Source: Actinomyces oris (GTDB lineage Bacteria > Actinomycetota > Actinomycetes > Actinomycetales > Actinomycetaceae). From it: a DNA stretch of 38,618 nucleotides. The stretch covers positions 1 to 38,618 of the forward strand of contig NZ_MSKS01000052.1 of NCBI RefSeq assembly GCF_001937445.1. Direction: 5' to 3'. Position numbers and translations under genes: made by a program. Below are positions 1 to 9,304 of this stretch, one piece after another. The stretch's first letter is position 1. Each line of letters starts with the position of its first letter. The notes under the pieces are model-generated. The model saw only the letters and a list, made by a program, of their open reading frames with translations. It had not been told where the DNA came from and did not search any database.

Positions 1-463
1 TGCTCACCGATGCTCAGGCCGAGCGTCTCGAGGCTCTGTTCGCTGATGATCGCCACGCTGCGGTCCAGGCCGCCTGGGGCGTCTACCAGCGCCTCATCCA
101 GGCCTACCGCACCGAGGACCCGGGCCTGGGAAAGTACCTGATGCAACGGCTCATCGACTCCCTGAAGCAGGCCATCCCCAACGGGCCCGAGGAGATCCAG
201 GCACTGGCCAGAACCCTGACCGAAAGAGCCTCCGACACCCCTGGCCTACTTCGACCAGCCCCGTACCTCCAACGGCCCCACGCCAGGCGATCAACGGGCG
301 CCTGGAGCACCTACGCGGCATCGCCCTGGGCCTGCGCAACCTGGCCAGCTACACCATCCGCAGCCTCATCCACACCGGACGCCTCAAAGACCACCTGACA
401 ACAACCACCTCAACCAGCCGACAAGCCCCACCCACCACACCCCCAAACACGAAGAGCCCGTAG
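1..463 (+). pseudogene. ISL3-family transposase, 3' fragment with two frameshifts
   Basis: The frame entered at position 3 reads as the C-terminal part of an ISL3-type DDE transposase. An extra C near 238-241 and another near 283 break it. Reading through both shifts restores the family's C-terminal block (YFDQPRTSNGP, then AINGRLEHLRGIALGLRNL), followed by a tail ending at the TAG at 461-463. The 5' part lies outside the window. The element is therefore dead here unless the shifts are sequencing errors in the C runs. The family assignment rests on recognising that C-terminal block and on the terminal repeat just before the stop codon. The copy marks the edge of an accessory segment whose next gene is an efflux transporter. 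Confidence 0.8.
439..458 (-). repeat. Right terminal inverted repeat of the ISL3-like element
   Basis: Read on the minus strand inward from 458, the sequence begins GGCTCTTCGTGTTTGGGGG. ISL3-family elements commonly begin GGCTCTTC (recalled, for example, from the corynebacterial IS31831). The repeat lies at the very end of the transposase frame, as expected for a right end. The left end and the matching 8-bp target duplication are outside the window, so the boundary cannot be confirmed here. Confidence 0.6.
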
Positions 464-600
464 ACCTCGGCGAGCAGCTCCTGGGGCAGGTTATGCCTCA
501 CGTACGGCAGAGTCAGGTGCATGCCCAGGAACAGCCCCAGCGCCCTCGTCCCGAACACCGGCGGAGGGCCTGCGCTGTAGATCGTCTCGCGCAGGCTCAC
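459..600 (-). pseudogene. Possible gene remnant cut by the IS right end; family not recognised
   Basis: A minus-strand frame starting at the GTG at 600 (or further upstream, as the frame is open to a stop near 638) encodes about 47 residues beginning VSLRETIYSAGPPPVFGTR. It then runs straight into the IS terminal repeat at 458. Beyond that point it is only antisense to the transposase. The abrupt join suggests a coding sequence interrupted by the insertion. I do not recognise the family, and the local base composition is AT-richer than the flanks. It could equally be a chance open frame. Confidence 0.25.
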
Positions 601-711
601 AACCTCATACCGAGGGATTCTCGTGATACTATTTGTTATGGCGGCTTACTTCTTGGTTGGATTGGCTTAAGCGCCAAAGATCTCTCAAGAGCGAGCCGCC
701 ACCCTGCTTAG

Positions 712-891
712 CGACACACACCTCTTTTAGACGCCCTGAACACCCCTACGAATAAGCCTCATGATTTGCATGCTGCTGACGTGCGGGTGATTCCAGCGGG
801 CAGCTTGCCGACGACTGTCTCTGGAAAGGTTGTCCGGACAGGTTTGGAGGACCTAATCAGTCGGTTAGACGTTGGAAAGAACGACGAGTGA
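712..891 (+). pseudogene. Relic of the C-terminus of an AMP-dependent synthetase/ligase
   Basis: An open frame from after the TAG at 709-711 to the TGA at 889-891 has no good start codon. It contains VRVIPAGSLPTTVSGKVVR and then LEDLIS. This matches the C-terminal signature of ANL-superfamily adenylating enzymes (acyl-CoA ligases, NRPS A domains; the lPxTxSGKvxR motif), where the Lys is the catalytic C-terminal lysine. In intact enzymes this motif lies some 15-25 residues before the C-terminus, which fits the position of the stop here. The rest of the enzyme is missing and the upstream DNA is IS-derived or unrelated. It ends 11 bp before the MFS transporter gene, so the two may once have formed one operon. 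Confidence 0.45.
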
Positions 892-902
892 GTTGATGGG
901 AT

Positions 903-2492
903 ATGGGAGCTGCGGCAGAGTCCGGTAGTCGCGAAATAGCAGAATTAAGGGATAGTCGCGTTCTGGCGCTTGTGCTCGTCTGCACGGTGAGCTTCATGAA
1001 CGTCCTGGATATCACGGTGGTGTCGGTGGCACTGGGTGATATCGGGCAGAGTCTTGGCGCGTCGCAGAGTGAGTTGCAGTGGGTAGTGGACGCCTACACG
1101 CTGCCGTTGGGGGCGTTGCTGATGTCAGCGGCGACGTTGAGCGGAAGTCTGGGGAGACTGCGATTGTTCCGATGGGGGCTGGTCCTGTTCACGGTGGGGT
1201 CAGCCGTGTGCGCATTGGCCCCTTCGATGCTCGTACTCAACGCTTTCCGGGCTCTTCAGGCGGTCGGTGGGGCGATCTTCCTGGGCGTCGGCGTGCCGAT
1301 GATCTCTGACCGCTACGCCGCCGGACGCGAGCGGGCACGAGCTACCGGGATCTACGGGCTCATCTCAGGGGTGGCTATCGCAGTGGGGCCACTGGCAGGC
1401 GGAGGCCTGGTCCTAGTCGCCGGGTGGCGCTCCATCTTTTGGATCAACGTGCCTGTGGGGGTGGTGTCCTGGCTGGCGTCGTGGTACGTGAAGGATCACG
1501 GCGCGGATCGCAGAGGTTCAGACGTGGACTGGCCCGGAACGTTGCTGGCAGTCCTTGCCACCGGGGGTGTGACGGTCGTCCTGCTGGAGGGGTCGGCCTG
1601 GGGGTGGACTAGTGCGCGCACGCTTGGTGGCGTTGCCGTCGGACTGGCCGCGATGGGGCTGTTCATGGCCGTCGAGCGGCGCTCGGACTCACCTATGGTT
1701 CCGGGGCGCCTGCTGACTGACCGGCTCTATGTGGTGAGTATCCTGACCGGCTTTGCCGTCCAGGCTGGTCTGGTGGGGCAGATGCCCTGGCTGTCGCTGT
1801 ACGCGCAGAATATCTACCTGTTTTCACCCCTGCAGGCCGGACTCTGCTTCCTCCCGTTCAGTCTCTGTGCCATCGCGGGGGCGTGGCTGTTTCGTGGCGG
1901 TAATGGGCGCTGGGCGCCGTCGGCCAGGCTGCTGGGAATCCTTGTCGTCGGGTGCGCGGCGCTGATGTCATGGGTACTGTTGTACGGCTCATCGACCTGG
2001 GTGGTGCTCCTGCCGGGCCTGATCCTGGCGGGCATCGCGGTTGGCGCTGCCGGGACCGTGGTCAACGAGCTGGCGGTCGCCTCCTTCGAGGGTGATGAGG
2101 CAGGTGCGGCCTCTGGGCTGTCCGCTGCGATGAGGCAGATCGGCGTGGTGCTCGGCGTGGCTGTCTCCGGCGTGGGGTTCGGTAGTGCGAGCGAGCACGT
2201 GGTGCGTCATCAGTGGCCGGTGGGTGCGCAGGAACTTGTCAGCAGCGTGCGCTCAGGACAGGGACTGCGTACGACGGCTAGTGCCCCCGGTGCTGGGCGC
2301 AGCCTTCTTGCCGACGTCGTGCACCGTGCCACCGACTGGGGAATGGTGACCAGTTTCGCGATCGGGCTGTTCATCATGCTAATGGTGCTGGTGACCGGTG
2401 TCCTGTGGCTACGACGAGGAGGCGTCAACATGCCGACCCCGGGGAAGAAAAATCCCCCGGCCCGAGAAACACCACACACCCCACACCGCTGA
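903..2492 (+). CDS. DHA2-family MFS drug:H+ antiporter (14-TM type)
   Basis: This is a 529-residue polytopic membrane protein of the major facilitator superfamily, probably a proton-driven exporter of drugs or a natural product. Near residue 30 it has the DHA2-like opening MNVLDITVVSVAL. QWVVDAYTLPLGALLM follows, and an antiporter motif C-like segment (GVAIAVGPLAGG) precedes WRSIFWINVPVG. The length and spacing fit the QacA/EmrB type. The ATG at 903 lies just after the TGA of an adenylating-enzyme relic, with a weak purine-rich stretch ahead of it. The C-terminal tail after the last helix is short and Pro-rich. GC content is visibly lower than in the rest of the window and codon choice is more relaxed, which together with the IS fragment suggests horizontal acquisition. 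The substrate cannot be told from sequence. Confidence 0.85.
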   Translation: MGAAAESGSREIAELRDSRVLALVLVCTVSFMNVLDITVVSVALGDIGQSLGASQSELQWVVDAYTLPLGALLMSAATLSGSLGRLRLFRWGLVLFTVGSAVCALAPSMLVLNAFRALQAVGGAIFLGVGVPMISDRYAAGRERARATGIYGLISGVAIAVGPLAGGGLVLVAGWRSIFWINVPVGVVSWLASWYVKDHGADRRGSDVDWPGTLLAVLATGGVTVVLLEGSAWGWTSARTLGGVAVGLAAMGLFMAVERRSDSPMVPGRLLTDRLYVVSILTGFAVQAGLVGQMPWLSLYAQNIYLFSPLQAGLCFLPFSLCAIAGAWLFRGGNGRWAPSARLLGILVVGCAALMSWVLLYGSSTWVVLLPGLILAGIAVGAAGTVVNELAVASFEGDEAGAASGLSAAMRQIGVVLGVAVSGVGFGSASEHVVRHQWPVGAQELVSSVRSGQGLRTTASAPGAGRSLLADVVHRATDWGMVTSFAIGLFIMLMVLVTGVLWLRRGGVNMPTPGKKNPPARETPHTPHR

Positions 2493-2564
2493 GCGCGACA
2501 TTCTCAGAATCTGCACCAGATCCGCCTGCATGACCCCGACTCTTGCCGCCCGAGTCGTCCACGT

Positions 2565-2590
2565 CGCTGTCCGGCTCCATCCGGACGGCG
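2565..2590. terminator. Hairpin between convergent MFS and purU genes
   Basis: CGCTGTCCGG, the loop ctccat, and CCGGACGGCG form a 10-bp stem with one G-T wobble. The hairpin sits in the 115-bp convergent gap, so it could end transcription from either side. No clear T-run follows, so termination strength is uncertain. Confidence 0.45.
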
Positions 2591-2607
2591 ACGGGTCGGT
2601 AGCGCGC

Positions 2608-3480
2608 TCAGGCGAAGACGACGGTGCGGTGCCCGTTGAGCAGCACCCGGTGCTCGGTGTGCCAGCGCACCGCCTGCGCCAGCACCCGGCGCTCGACGTC
2701 CTGCCCCTTGGCCTGCAGCACGGACACCGAGTCCTCATGGCCTGCCCGCGTCACGTCCTGCTCAATGATCGGCCCCTCATCGAGGTCCGCCGTCACGTAG
2801 TGCGCCGTCGCCCCAATGAGCTTCACCCCGCGCTCGTGCGCTTGGGCGTAAGGACGCGCCCCCTTGAAGGACGGCAGGAACGAGTGGTGAATGTTGATGA
2901 CGCCCCCGTGCAGTCGCTCGCACAGGGCGGGGGAGAGGATCTGCATGTAGCGGGCCAGCACCACCAGCTCGACATTAAGAGAGTCCACCAGTCCCAGCAG
3001 CTCGGCCTCAGCGGCCTCCTTGGTCTCCTTGGTGACCGGGATGTGGTGGAAGGGCACCCCGTAGAACTCGGCAACGTCCCGCAGCGTCTCGTGGTTGCCC
3101 ACCACACCGACGACGTCGACCGGCAGTCCCTGGCTGCGGGCCCTGAAGAGGAGGTCGGTCAGGCAGTGCCCCTCCTTGGAGACCATGATGAGGGTGCGCA
3201 TCGCGCGCCCCACCTCATCGAGGCTCCACTCCATCTCGTACTCGCCGGCCAGCTCGGCCAGGTCCTTCTCCAGCTCCACGCGCGGCACGGTGGTGAGCAC
3301 CTGGACCCGCATGAAGAACAGTCCGGTGGAGGAGTCCCCGAACTGTTTGGACTCGGTGATGTTCCCGCCGCGGCGCGCCAGCGTGCCGGTGACCGCGTGG
3401 ACGATCCCCGGGCGGTCGGGGCAGGACAGGGACAGGACCAGGTGGGCGGCGGAGTCGGGTTGCGCCGTGGAATGAGCCAT
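2608..3480 (-). CDS. purU: Formyltetrahydrofolate deformylase
   Basis: PurU hydrolyses 10-formyl-tetrahydrofolate to formate and tetrahydrofolate in the cytoplasm. This regenerates free folate and can feed formate to purine synthesis. The 290-residue product has an N-terminal ACT domain (about 10-90, opening LSLSCPDRPGIVHAV) and a C-terminal formyl-transferase fold. The hydrolase signature is intact: N196 and H198 in INIHHSFLPSFKGARPY, and D234 in TADLDEGPIIEQ. The ATG at 3480 is only 4 bp after the stop of the urea transporter gene, so purU is very likely the last cistron of the urease/urea-transport transcript. That is an unusual partner for urease. Length is normal for the family. Confidence 0.93.
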   Translation of the reverse strand: MAHSTAQPDSAAHLVLSLSCPDRPGIVHAVTGTLARRGGNITESKQFGDSSTGLFFMRVQVLTTVPRVELEKDLAELAGEYEMEWSLDEVGRAMRTLIMVSKEGHCLTDLLFRARSQGLPVDVVGVVGNHETLRDVAEFYGVPFHHIPVTKETKEAAEAELLGLVDSLNVELVVLARYMQILSPALCERLHGGVINIHHSFLPSFKGARPYAQAHERGVKLIGATAHYVTADLDEGPIIEQDVTRAGHEDSVSVLQAKGQDVERRVLAQAVRWHTEHRVLLNGHRTVVFA

Positions 3481-3484
3481 GGCC

Positions 3485-4420
3485 TCAGCCTAGTCGGCGC
3501 TCGCGCCACTTGACGACGGCGAGCACCAGCCAGGTGGTCACGATGAAGGGCCAGGTGTAGGTCGGCACCGGGATCGCCGTGAAAACCCGGTCCACGACGA
3601 CGGTCAGCACCGACCCCACCACCGCCAGCACCCAGGCCTGCCTCCCGGGAGGCAGAAGGACCACGCCGATCGCGATCGCCGTCAGGCACGGCGAGTATCC
3701 GCCCAGACCATGCGCCGCCTGACCGGCGGGAACGAGCGCCAGCGTCGCTGCCGTCCCGACGACGCTGCCCAGCAGCGCCGCCGCCCCGACTCTCCACCCG
3801 GCGATGAACAGCCCGGCCAGGATCAGCACTCCGCCCACCCAGGAATCGACGAGCACCACCTGGGACTCCCCAGTCAGCACCGCCTCCGGGACCAGCCACG
3901 CCGTCGCCCCACTGACCGGCGCCGGATCCGGCACCATCGGCGCATCGATCGCCCTGAGCAGAGCCGTCAGCAGGCCGGAGACGATGCAGAAAGGAGCCGT
4001 GAGCGCCGGGAGCCCGACCGGGGTGAGTGCGCGCTCCAGCGCGCGGTGGACCGCGGGGCACGCCGCCGCCCCGACCACGGTGACCAGCGTCGCCGGCCAG
4101 AAAACCCCCACAGCGGCCCAGGCCGCCGCTCCCACCAGCGCCCCGTTGTAGCCCTGGAGTCCGTCACGGACACGCAGATCCAGCATCCTGGCCGCCACTG
4201 TCGACACCGTCGTCCCGAGGACCACCTGCAAGGCCATGAGCGGTGAGTAGACGGCGACGCCGGCCACGATGAGCAAACCGGTGAGAGCCCGGGGCTGGAG
4301 GAAGATCTGCCCCACCCCGCGCCCCAGCGCGCCCACGCCGGATGAGACGATCGACGGGACGGCCGAGGTACCCGGTCCGTCAGCCGGGCGGTGGGACTGG
4401 TGAATAGATGACTCAGGCAT
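3485..4420 (-). CDS. Urea transporter (UT family channel)
   Basis: This integral membrane urea channel would supply the cytoplasmic urease encoded directly upstream on the same strand. The 311-residue protein shows the two-fold internal repeat of the UT family. LQGYNGALVG and the selectivity motif LPALTAPFCI (about 137-146) are in the first half. GLGGYSPCLTAIAIG and PVPTYTWPFIVTTW (about 284-297) are in the second. About ten hydrophobic segments are visible. The N-terminal 25 residues are polar and probably cytoplasmic. It starts 63 bp after the ureD stop and ends 4 bp before purU, so it is probably cotranscribed with both. It is not an ABC urea transporter or a UreI-type acid-gated channel. 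Confidence 0.88.
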   Translation of the reverse strand: MPESSIHQSHRPADGPGTSAVPSIVSSGVGALGRGVGQIFLQPRALTGLLIVAGVAVYSPLMALQVVLGTTVSTVAARMLDLRVRDGLQGYNGALVGAAAWAAVGVFWPATLVTVVGAAACPAVHRALERALTPVGLPALTAPFCIVSGLLTALLRAIDAPMVPDPAPVSGATAWLVPEAVLTGESQVVLVDSWVGGVLILAGLFIAGWRVGAAALLGSVVGTAATLALVPAGQAAHGLGGYSPCLTAIAIGVVLLPPGRQAWVLAVVGSVLTVVVDRVFTAIPVPTYTWPFIVTTWLVLAVVKWRERRLG

Positions 4421-4483
4421 GAGGGGCTCCGATCGATAGAGGCATCGCGGGAGGTGCCCGCCGACCAGGCGAGCGGGCTGTTG

Positions 4484-5299
4484 CTAGTACTTGCGCAGGT
4501 TGAGCCTCGGCGCGCCGAACCACCGGCCGCGCAGAAGCTCGCTGATGTCGAGCATGAGAGCGGTCAGACGGGTCGTGTCATCGCCCAGCGCCCGGACGAT
4601 GAAGCCGGGTCCCTGCACCCGCGTCACTGCCCCGCGCACGTCGTCGACCTCCAACATCTGGGCCACCTCATTGACCAGGGCGGCATCGACCCGGGCGTCG
4701 AGCGCCGTGAAGGAGGCCAGGTGGCTGTGCCCCTCCAGGCCTCCCAGACCCGCCAGCCCGGCCTCACCGGGGACCAGGCGCAGGTTGTCGACGACGGCGT
4801 ACCGGCCGCCGACACGGACGTCAGTGCGCATCCGCACGCAGTCGTAGCCGAAGGCCGAACCGTCCGGGGCCCATCCGGGGGTGAGGACCTCCAGGGACAT
4901 GAAGGTCGCCGTCGGGTCCATCTCAACCAGGGTGGTCTGCCGGTAGGAGGACTCCCGGTAGGCGATGACCTGGTCGGGAACGAGCTCCAGCACGGCCCGG
5001 GGCCCCAGGCTCACCCGGGTGTCCTGGCGGACCGGACAGGTGGGGGTGCGGTAGATCTTCGTGGCCGCCTGGGTCGTCAGCACCGCCGAGGCCCCCTGGA
5101 GGACCTCGACCTCGGTGAGATAGGAGTCGCCGTCCAGGTACCCGCCTCCGGGATTGACCACGTAGTAGGTCACCTGCCCGGTCTCATCGAGGTACAGCGG
5201 GCGGAAAACCCTCAGTGCTCCCCGGTGGTACTGGTCGACGGCGATACTCCGGTCTCCGCCCCGGGCGATCCGCAGGTGCAGGTCGCCGGTGGTGCTCAC
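4484..5299 (-). CDS. ureD: Urease accessory protein UreD
   Basis: UreD is the scaffold of the UreD-UreF-UreG complex that delivers nickel to apo-urease. The product (about 271 residues) shows the family's beta-rich pattern: [42 protein letters not shown], and [18 protein letters not shown] chose the GTG at 5299 because it overlaps the ureG stop codon in a 4-base GTGA junction, which implies translational coupling. A longer frame starting at 5338 would run 43 bases into ureG without a better start. It is the last of the seven urease genes and is followed by the urea transporter. Family sequence conservation is low, but the [10 protein letters not shown] and TQAATKIYR blocks are characteristic. 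Confidence 0.93.
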   Translation of the reverse strand: MSTTGDLHLRIARGGDRSIAVDQYHRGALRVFRPLYLDETGQVTYYVVNPGGGYLDGDSYLTEVEVLQGASAVLTTQAATKIYRTPTCPVRQDTRVSLGPRAVLELVPDQVIAYRESSYRQTTLVEMDPTATFMSLEVLTPGWAPDGSAFGYDCVRMRTDVRVGGRYAVVDNLRLVPGEAGLAGLGGLEGHSHLASFTALDARVDAALVNEVAQMLEVDDVRGAVTRVQGPGFIVRALGDDTTRLTALMLDISELLRGRWFGAPRLNLRKY

Positions 5300-5973
5300 G
5301 GCTCCAGGTCCGTCATGAGCACGTCGTGGTGGATCCATTCGATGACCTGTTCCAGGCCCTCATCGGTCTTGAGGTTGGTGAAGCAGAAGGGCTTGTCACC
5401 TCGGAACACCTTGGAGTCGGCCTCCATGACCGCCAGGTCGGCGCCGACGTGAGGGGCCAGGTCCGTCTTGTTGATGACGAACAGGTCGGACTTGATCATC
5501 CCCTGACCGGCCTTGCGGGGAATCTTCTCGCCCTGGGCGACGTCAATGACGTAGATGGAGAAGTCGACCAGCTCGGGGGAGAAGGTGGCCGAGAGGTTGT
5601 CGCCTCCCGACTCCACGAACACCACCTCCAGGTCGGGGTGGCGCTCCACCAGCTCGGCGATCGCCGCCTCGTTCATGGAGGTGTCCTCACGGATGGCCGT
5701 GTGCGGGCAGCCCCCGGTCTCCAGCCCGACGATGCGGTCCACCGGCAGGACCCCCTGAGCGGCGAGGATCTTGGCGTCCTCGATCGTGTAGATGTCATTG
5801 GTGACGGCGGCCATGGAGACCTCCCGGCTCATGGCCCGGGTGATGCGCTCGATGAGCTGGGTCTTGCCCGCCCCCACCGGACCACCCACTCCGATACGGA
5901 CCGGGCCGGGGTGGGAGCGGTGCGCCGGCTGCCCGGGCGCATCCGCGTGCTCCTGGCTGGTTGCTGCTGACAT
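5296..5973 (-). CDS. ureG: Urease accessory GTPase UreG
   Basis: UreG is a SIMIBI-class GTPase that carries Ni2+ and powers its insertion into urease. The 225-residue protein has a P-loop at about 30-38 ([11 protein letters not shown]), the CPH metal-binding motif at C89-P90-H91 ([15 protein letters not shown]), and an [11 protein letters not shown] guanine-recognition segment. The N-terminal 23 residues include a few His but no long His-rich region. The ATG at 5973 has GGAGA upstream. It lies 34 bp after ureF and overlaps ureD by 4 bp. Length and order are typical of an actinobacterial urease operon. Confidence 0.97.
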   Translation of the reverse strand: MSAATSQEHADAPGQPAHRSHPGPVRIGVGGPVGAGKTQLIERITRAMSREVSMAAVTNDIYTIEDAKILAAQGVLPVDRIVGLETGGCPHTAIREDTSMNEAAIAELVERHPDLEVVFVESGGDNLSATFSPELVDFSIYVIDVAQGEKIPRKAGQGMIKSDLFVINKTDLAPHVGADLAVMEADSKVFRGDKPFCFTNLKTDEGLEQVIEWIHHDVLMTDLEP

Positions 5974-6007
5974 GAGAATCTCCTCAATAGCTTTTCAGGA
6001 AGGTCTT

Positions 6008-6769
6008 TCAGGACATGAACATGCGGGCGCGCTGGCGCTCGTGCCGCATCTGGCTGATCTCGATCCCGGGTGCGGCGGCCCCCAGATCCGTCTCGTCGAG
6101 GCCCCCGATCCGCCTGACCGCGGCGCGGACGTCGTCGCGCACCGAGGCGATGGCGCGCTGACCGGCGTCCTGCCCCAGGGGGATGGCTCGTACGGCGTTC
6201 TGCGTCAGTGAGATGACGCTGGACTGGAGGTAGGCCGTCGTGACCGCCGCCGGCGGCGCCGCCAGCGCGTAGCCGGCGATCGCCAGCACGATGGCGGGGT
6301 GGGTGCGGCAGCCCCCGGTGTCCTCGGTGTCTCCGGTGTCCATGAGCGCCGCGTATCGGCTCAGCAGCCCATCGCTGTCGGTGCCCTCCAGGGCCAGGCG
6401 GGCGATGGTGAGCAGCCGCCGCCCCATCGTCACTCCGGCCCGGCGCACCTGGATCGGCACCGCCTGAGCCACGAGGAGCGCATCGAGGTGCGCGATCGCC
6501 TCCCAGTCGTTGGCCGCCACCGCCTCGAAGGCCAGCCGCAGCCCCAGCCCCTCGGAGAAGGTCAGCTGGGTGGACACGAGCGCGCGCAGCCAGGACACGA
6601 AGGAGGCCTCACCGTCCACGACGCCCTCGCAGATGTAGGTCTCCAGCCCGAAGGAGTGGGAGAAGGCGCCCGTGGGCAGCGCGGAGTCGCACAGCTGGGC
6701 CAGCGGCAGCTGCCAGCCGGCGGGCTCGCCCCACTGCGGGGCGGGGGCGTCAGTGAGTGTGTTCGGCAT
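6008..6769 (-). CDS. ureF: Urease accessory protein UreF
   Basis: UreF bridges UreD and UreG and gates the UreG GTPase during urease activation. The 253-residue, all-helical product contains the family signature near the N-terminus (LAQLCDSALPTGAFSHSFGLE, about 23-43) and ends RHERQRARMFMS, a typical UreF tail. I placed the start at the ATG at 6769, giving MPNTLTDAP; this overlaps the 3' end of ureE by 20 bp. A much longer frame on the same strand is mostly antisense or out of frame with ureE and is not credible. Confidence 0.93.
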   Translation of the reverse strand: MPNTLTDAPAPQWGEPAGWQLPLAQLCDSALPTGAFSHSFGLETYICEGVVDGEASFVSWLRALVSTQLTFSEGLGLRLAFEAVAANDWEAIAHLDALLVAQAVPIQVRRAGVTMGRRLLTIARLALEGTDSDGLLSRYAALMDTGDTEDTGGCRTHPAIVLAIAGYALAAPPAAVTTAYLQSSVISLTQNAVRAIPLGQDAGQRAIASVRDDVRAAVRRIGGLDETDLGAAAPGIEISQMRHERQRARMFMS

Positions 6770-7241
6770 GACGGAAGGGGACGGGCATGGACCGCTCCAT
6801 CCGCGCGTGACGCACGCCCAGGTGCTCCAGGTAGTGCTCGGCGGTGTGGTCGTACTGGATGACCATGACGCCGTTATGCCCCTCAAGGCCCGGGAAGGAC
6901 TCGTCCGGGCCGAAGAACTGGGCGGGCAGGTGCCGGTTGCCCAGGTTGTGGGCGACGACCCCCATCTCGCGCACCGTGGCGGGCGCGATGACCAGGACGT
7001 CGGTGGGCTCCAGGCGCACGACGACGATCCCGCGCTCGTTGCGAAGCAGGATGTCTCCCTCGCGCAGGTCCGGTGCGCCCGGCGCGAGCCGGATACCGAG
7101 CTCGGTGCCGTGGTCGGAGCGCACTCGTTGGATGCGTTTCGTGAGGTCGGCCAGGGGGAGGACCACGCTCTCAACGTGCACGTCCTCCAGGTCCTTGCCG
7201 GGCAGGTCGTGGATATTGCCTGAGATGGACTCGATGATCAT
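6750..7241 (-). CDS. ureE: Urease accessory nickel metallochaperone UreE
   Basis: UreE is a homodimeric metallochaperone that hands Ni2+ to UreG. The 163-residue product has the N-terminal peptide-binding domain and the ferredoxin-like metal domain, with AHNLGNRHLPAQFF carrying the conserved interfacial His. The C-terminus (RHAEHTH) has three His but is not the long polyhistidine tail of the Klebsiella protein. It starts 21 bp after ureC and its 3' end overlaps ureF. The region around 95-115 is the best family match. Confidence 0.92.
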   Translation of the reverse strand: MIIESISGNIHDLPGKDLEDVHVESVVLPLADLTKRIQRVRSDHGTELGIRLAPGAPDLREGDILLRNERGIVVVRLEPTDVLVIAPATVREMGVVAHNLGNRHLPAQFFGPDESFPGLEGHNGVMVIQYDHTAEHYLEHLGVRHARMERSMPVPFRHAEHTH

Positions 7242-7262
7242 GAAGGCTCCAGGGTTGAGGGT

Positions 7263-8975
7263 TCAGAAGAGGAAGTAGCGCTGGGCCATGGCCAGGACCT
7301 GGGCGGGCTCGCAGGTGACCTTCTCGCCGTCGACGGTGACCTCGTAGGTCTCGGGGTCGACGGTGAGCGCCGGAGTGGCGTCGTTGAAGGCCATGTCCGC
7401 CTTCGTCAGCCGCCTGACCCCGCGGGCCGGGCAGATCTTCTTGCGCAGCCCCAGCCTCTGGGGCACTTCCGCGTCGATGGCCGCCCGGGACATGAAAGTG
7501 ATCGAGTTCGACGCCGGCGCCGTCCCGTAGCCGCCGAACATGGTGCGCATGAGCGTGGGCTCGGGGGTGGGGATCGAGGCGTTGGCGTCACCCATGACTG
7601 CCGAGGCGATCTGGCCGCCCTTGAGGATCAGGGACGGCTTGACCCCGAAGAAGGCGGGGTCCCACAGCACCAGGTCGGCCCACTTGCCCACCTCCACGCT
7701 GCCCACGACCTCGGCGATCCCGTTGGTGCGGGCCGGGTTGATCGTGTACTTCGACACGTAGCGCTTGATGCGCAGGTTGTCGCCGCCCTGCGGGTCCCCG
7801 GCGAGCCTGCCGCGCGCCTTCTTCATCTGGTCGGCCACCTGCCAGGTGCGGATGACGACTTCGCCGACGCGCCCCATGGCCTGGGAGTCCGACGACGTCA
7901 TCGAGAACACGCCCAGGTCGTGCAGCACGTCCTCGGCCGCGATCGTCTCCGGACGGATGCGCGAGTCGGCGAAGGCGACGTCCTCTGGGATGGCGGGGTT
8001 GAGGTGGTGGCACACCATGAGCATGTCGAGATGCTCCTCAGCGGTGTTGCGCGTGAAGGGCAGCGTCGGGTTGGTCGAGGACGGCAGGATGTTGGGGTCC
8101 TGCGCCAGGGTGATGATGTCGGGGGCGTGGCCGCCGCCGGCGCCCTCGGTGTGGAAGGTGTGGATGACTCTCCCGCCGATCGCGCGGCGGGTGTCCTCAA
8201 CGAAGCCGCACTCGTTGAGCGTGTCGGTGTGGATGGCGACCTGCACGTCGAACTCGTCGGCGACCTTGAGGGCCTCGTCGATGACGGCGTGCGTGGCTCC
8301 CCAGTCCTCATGGATCTTGAAGCCGACCGCGCCGGCGCGCAGCTGCTCGGCCAGAGGCTCCCGGGCCGAGGCGTGGCCCTTGCCCAGCAGGCCGATGTTC
8401 ATGGGGAAGGATTCGACGGCCTGGAGCATGCGGGCCAGGTTCCACGCCCCGGGGGTGATCGTGGTGGCGTTGGTGCCGTCGGCGGGTCCTGTCCCTCCTC
8501 CGATCATGGTGGTCACTCCCGAGGCCAGGGCGGTGGCGACCTGAGTGGGGGAGATGAAGTGAATGTGGGAGTCGATGCCTCCGGCCGTCAGGATGCGGTG
8601 CTCGCCGGCGATCACCTCCGTGGAGGCGCCGATGACGATGTCGACGTCGTCCATGATGTCCGGGTTGCCCGCGGCACCGATAGCGCTGATGACGCCGTCG
8701 CGGATGGCGACGTCGGCCTTGTAGATACCGGTGTAGTCGATGATGATCGCGTTGGTGATGACGGTGTCGGGGATGCCCTCGTCCCGCGTGCGCTGACCGT
8801 TGTGGCCCATTCCGTCACGGATGACCTTGCCGCCTCCGAAGACCGCCTCGTCACCACGGTGGGTCAGGTCCCGCTCGATCTGGGCGAACAGGTCGGTGTC
8901 GGCCAGGCGGACGGCGTCCCCGGTGGTGGGGCCGTACAAGGCGGCATGCTCCCGACGGCTGAGTTCCTTGCTCAT
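7263..8975 (-). CDS. ureC: Urease subunit alpha (catalytic)
   Basis: UreC is the catalytic subunit of nickel urease, which hydrolyses urea to ammonia and carbamate. All metal ligands and catalytic residues are visible at the usual spacing, offset +3 from the Klebsiella numbering. They are H137 and H139 (DSHIHF), carbamylated K220 ([10 protein letters not shown]), H222 within that motif, H249, H275, catalytic H323 (MVCHHL) and D363 ([12 protein letters not shown]). The 570-residue length is standard, and so is the C-terminal QRYFLF-type end. It sits 17 bp after ureB, within ureA-B-C-E-F-G-D. Nothing suggests loss of function. Confidence 0.98.
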   Translation of the reverse strand: MSKELSRREHAALYGPTTGDAVRLADTDLFAQIERDLTHRGDEAVFGGGKVIRDGMGHNGQRTRDEGIPDTVITNAIIIDYTGIYKADVAIRDGVISAIGAAGNPDIMDDVDIVIGASTEVIAGEHRILTAGGIDSHIHFISPTQVATALASGVTTMIGGGTGPADGTNATTITPGAWNLARMLQAVESFPMNIGLLGKGHASAREPLAEQLRAGAVGFKIHEDWGATHAVIDEALKVADEFDVQVAIHTDTLNECGFVEDTRRAIGGRVIHTFHTEGAGGGHAPDIITLAQDPNILPSSTNPTLPFTRNTAEEHLDMLMVCHHLNPAIPEDVAFADSRIRPETIAAEDVLHDLGVFSMTSSDSQAMGRVGEVVIRTWQVADQMKKARGRLAGDPQGGDNLRIKRYVSKYTINPARTNGIAEVVGSVEVGKWADLVLWDPAFFGVKPSLILKGGQIASAVMGDANASIPTPEPTLMRTMFGGYGTAPASNSITFMSRAAIDAEVPQRLGLRKKICPARGVRRLTKADMAFNDATPALTVDPETYEVTVDGEKVTCEPAQVLAMAQRYFLF

Positions 8976-8992
8976 GATGTGCTCCTGTGCTC

Positions 8993-9304
8993 TCAGCCCT
9001 CGACCGGGCCGTTCGTCTCGCCTGCCAGTCCGAAGACTCGTCGTGCTCCCGCCAGCGCCACCAGGTGGACTGGTCGGGAGTCGCCCGGCTCGAAGCGAAC
9101 CGCGGTTCCGGCCGGAATGTCGAGGCGGAAACCGCGAGCGGCCCGCCGGTCGAAGGACAGTGCGGAGTTGACCTCGGCGAAGTGGAAGTGCGAGCCGACC
9201 TGAATGGGACGGTCCCCGGTGTTGAGGACGTCGAGACTGAGGGTGGGGCGGCCCTCGTTGATGGTGATGGTGTCGTTCACGAGTCGGTACTCTCCGGGGA
9301 TCAT
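8993..9304 (-). CDS. ureB: Urease subunit beta
   Basis: This is a structural subunit of the urease (ABC)3 assembly. The 103-residue product begins [11 protein letters not shown] and contains [18 protein letters not shown] and then [10 protein letters not shown], both hallmark UreB segments. Its ATG overlaps the ureA stop in ATGA, implying coupled translation. Three separate small, medium and large subunits are the usual bacterial arrangement, as opposed to the fused Helicobacter form. Confidence 0.97.
   Translation of the reverse strand: MIPGEYRLVNDTITINEGRPTLSLDVLNTGDRPIQVGSHFHFAEVNSALSFDRRAARGFRLDIPAGTAVRFEPGDSRPVHLVALAGARRVFGLAGETNGPVEG

Noticed and set aside
2398..3513. 371-codon plus-strand frame opposite purU
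   Set aside because: The translation is low-complexity and purU on the other strand has full catalytic motifs.
6008..7174. 388-codon frame as an extended UreF
   Set aside because: The first 130 codons are out-of-frame ureE sequence; the UreF family starts at the ATG at 6769.
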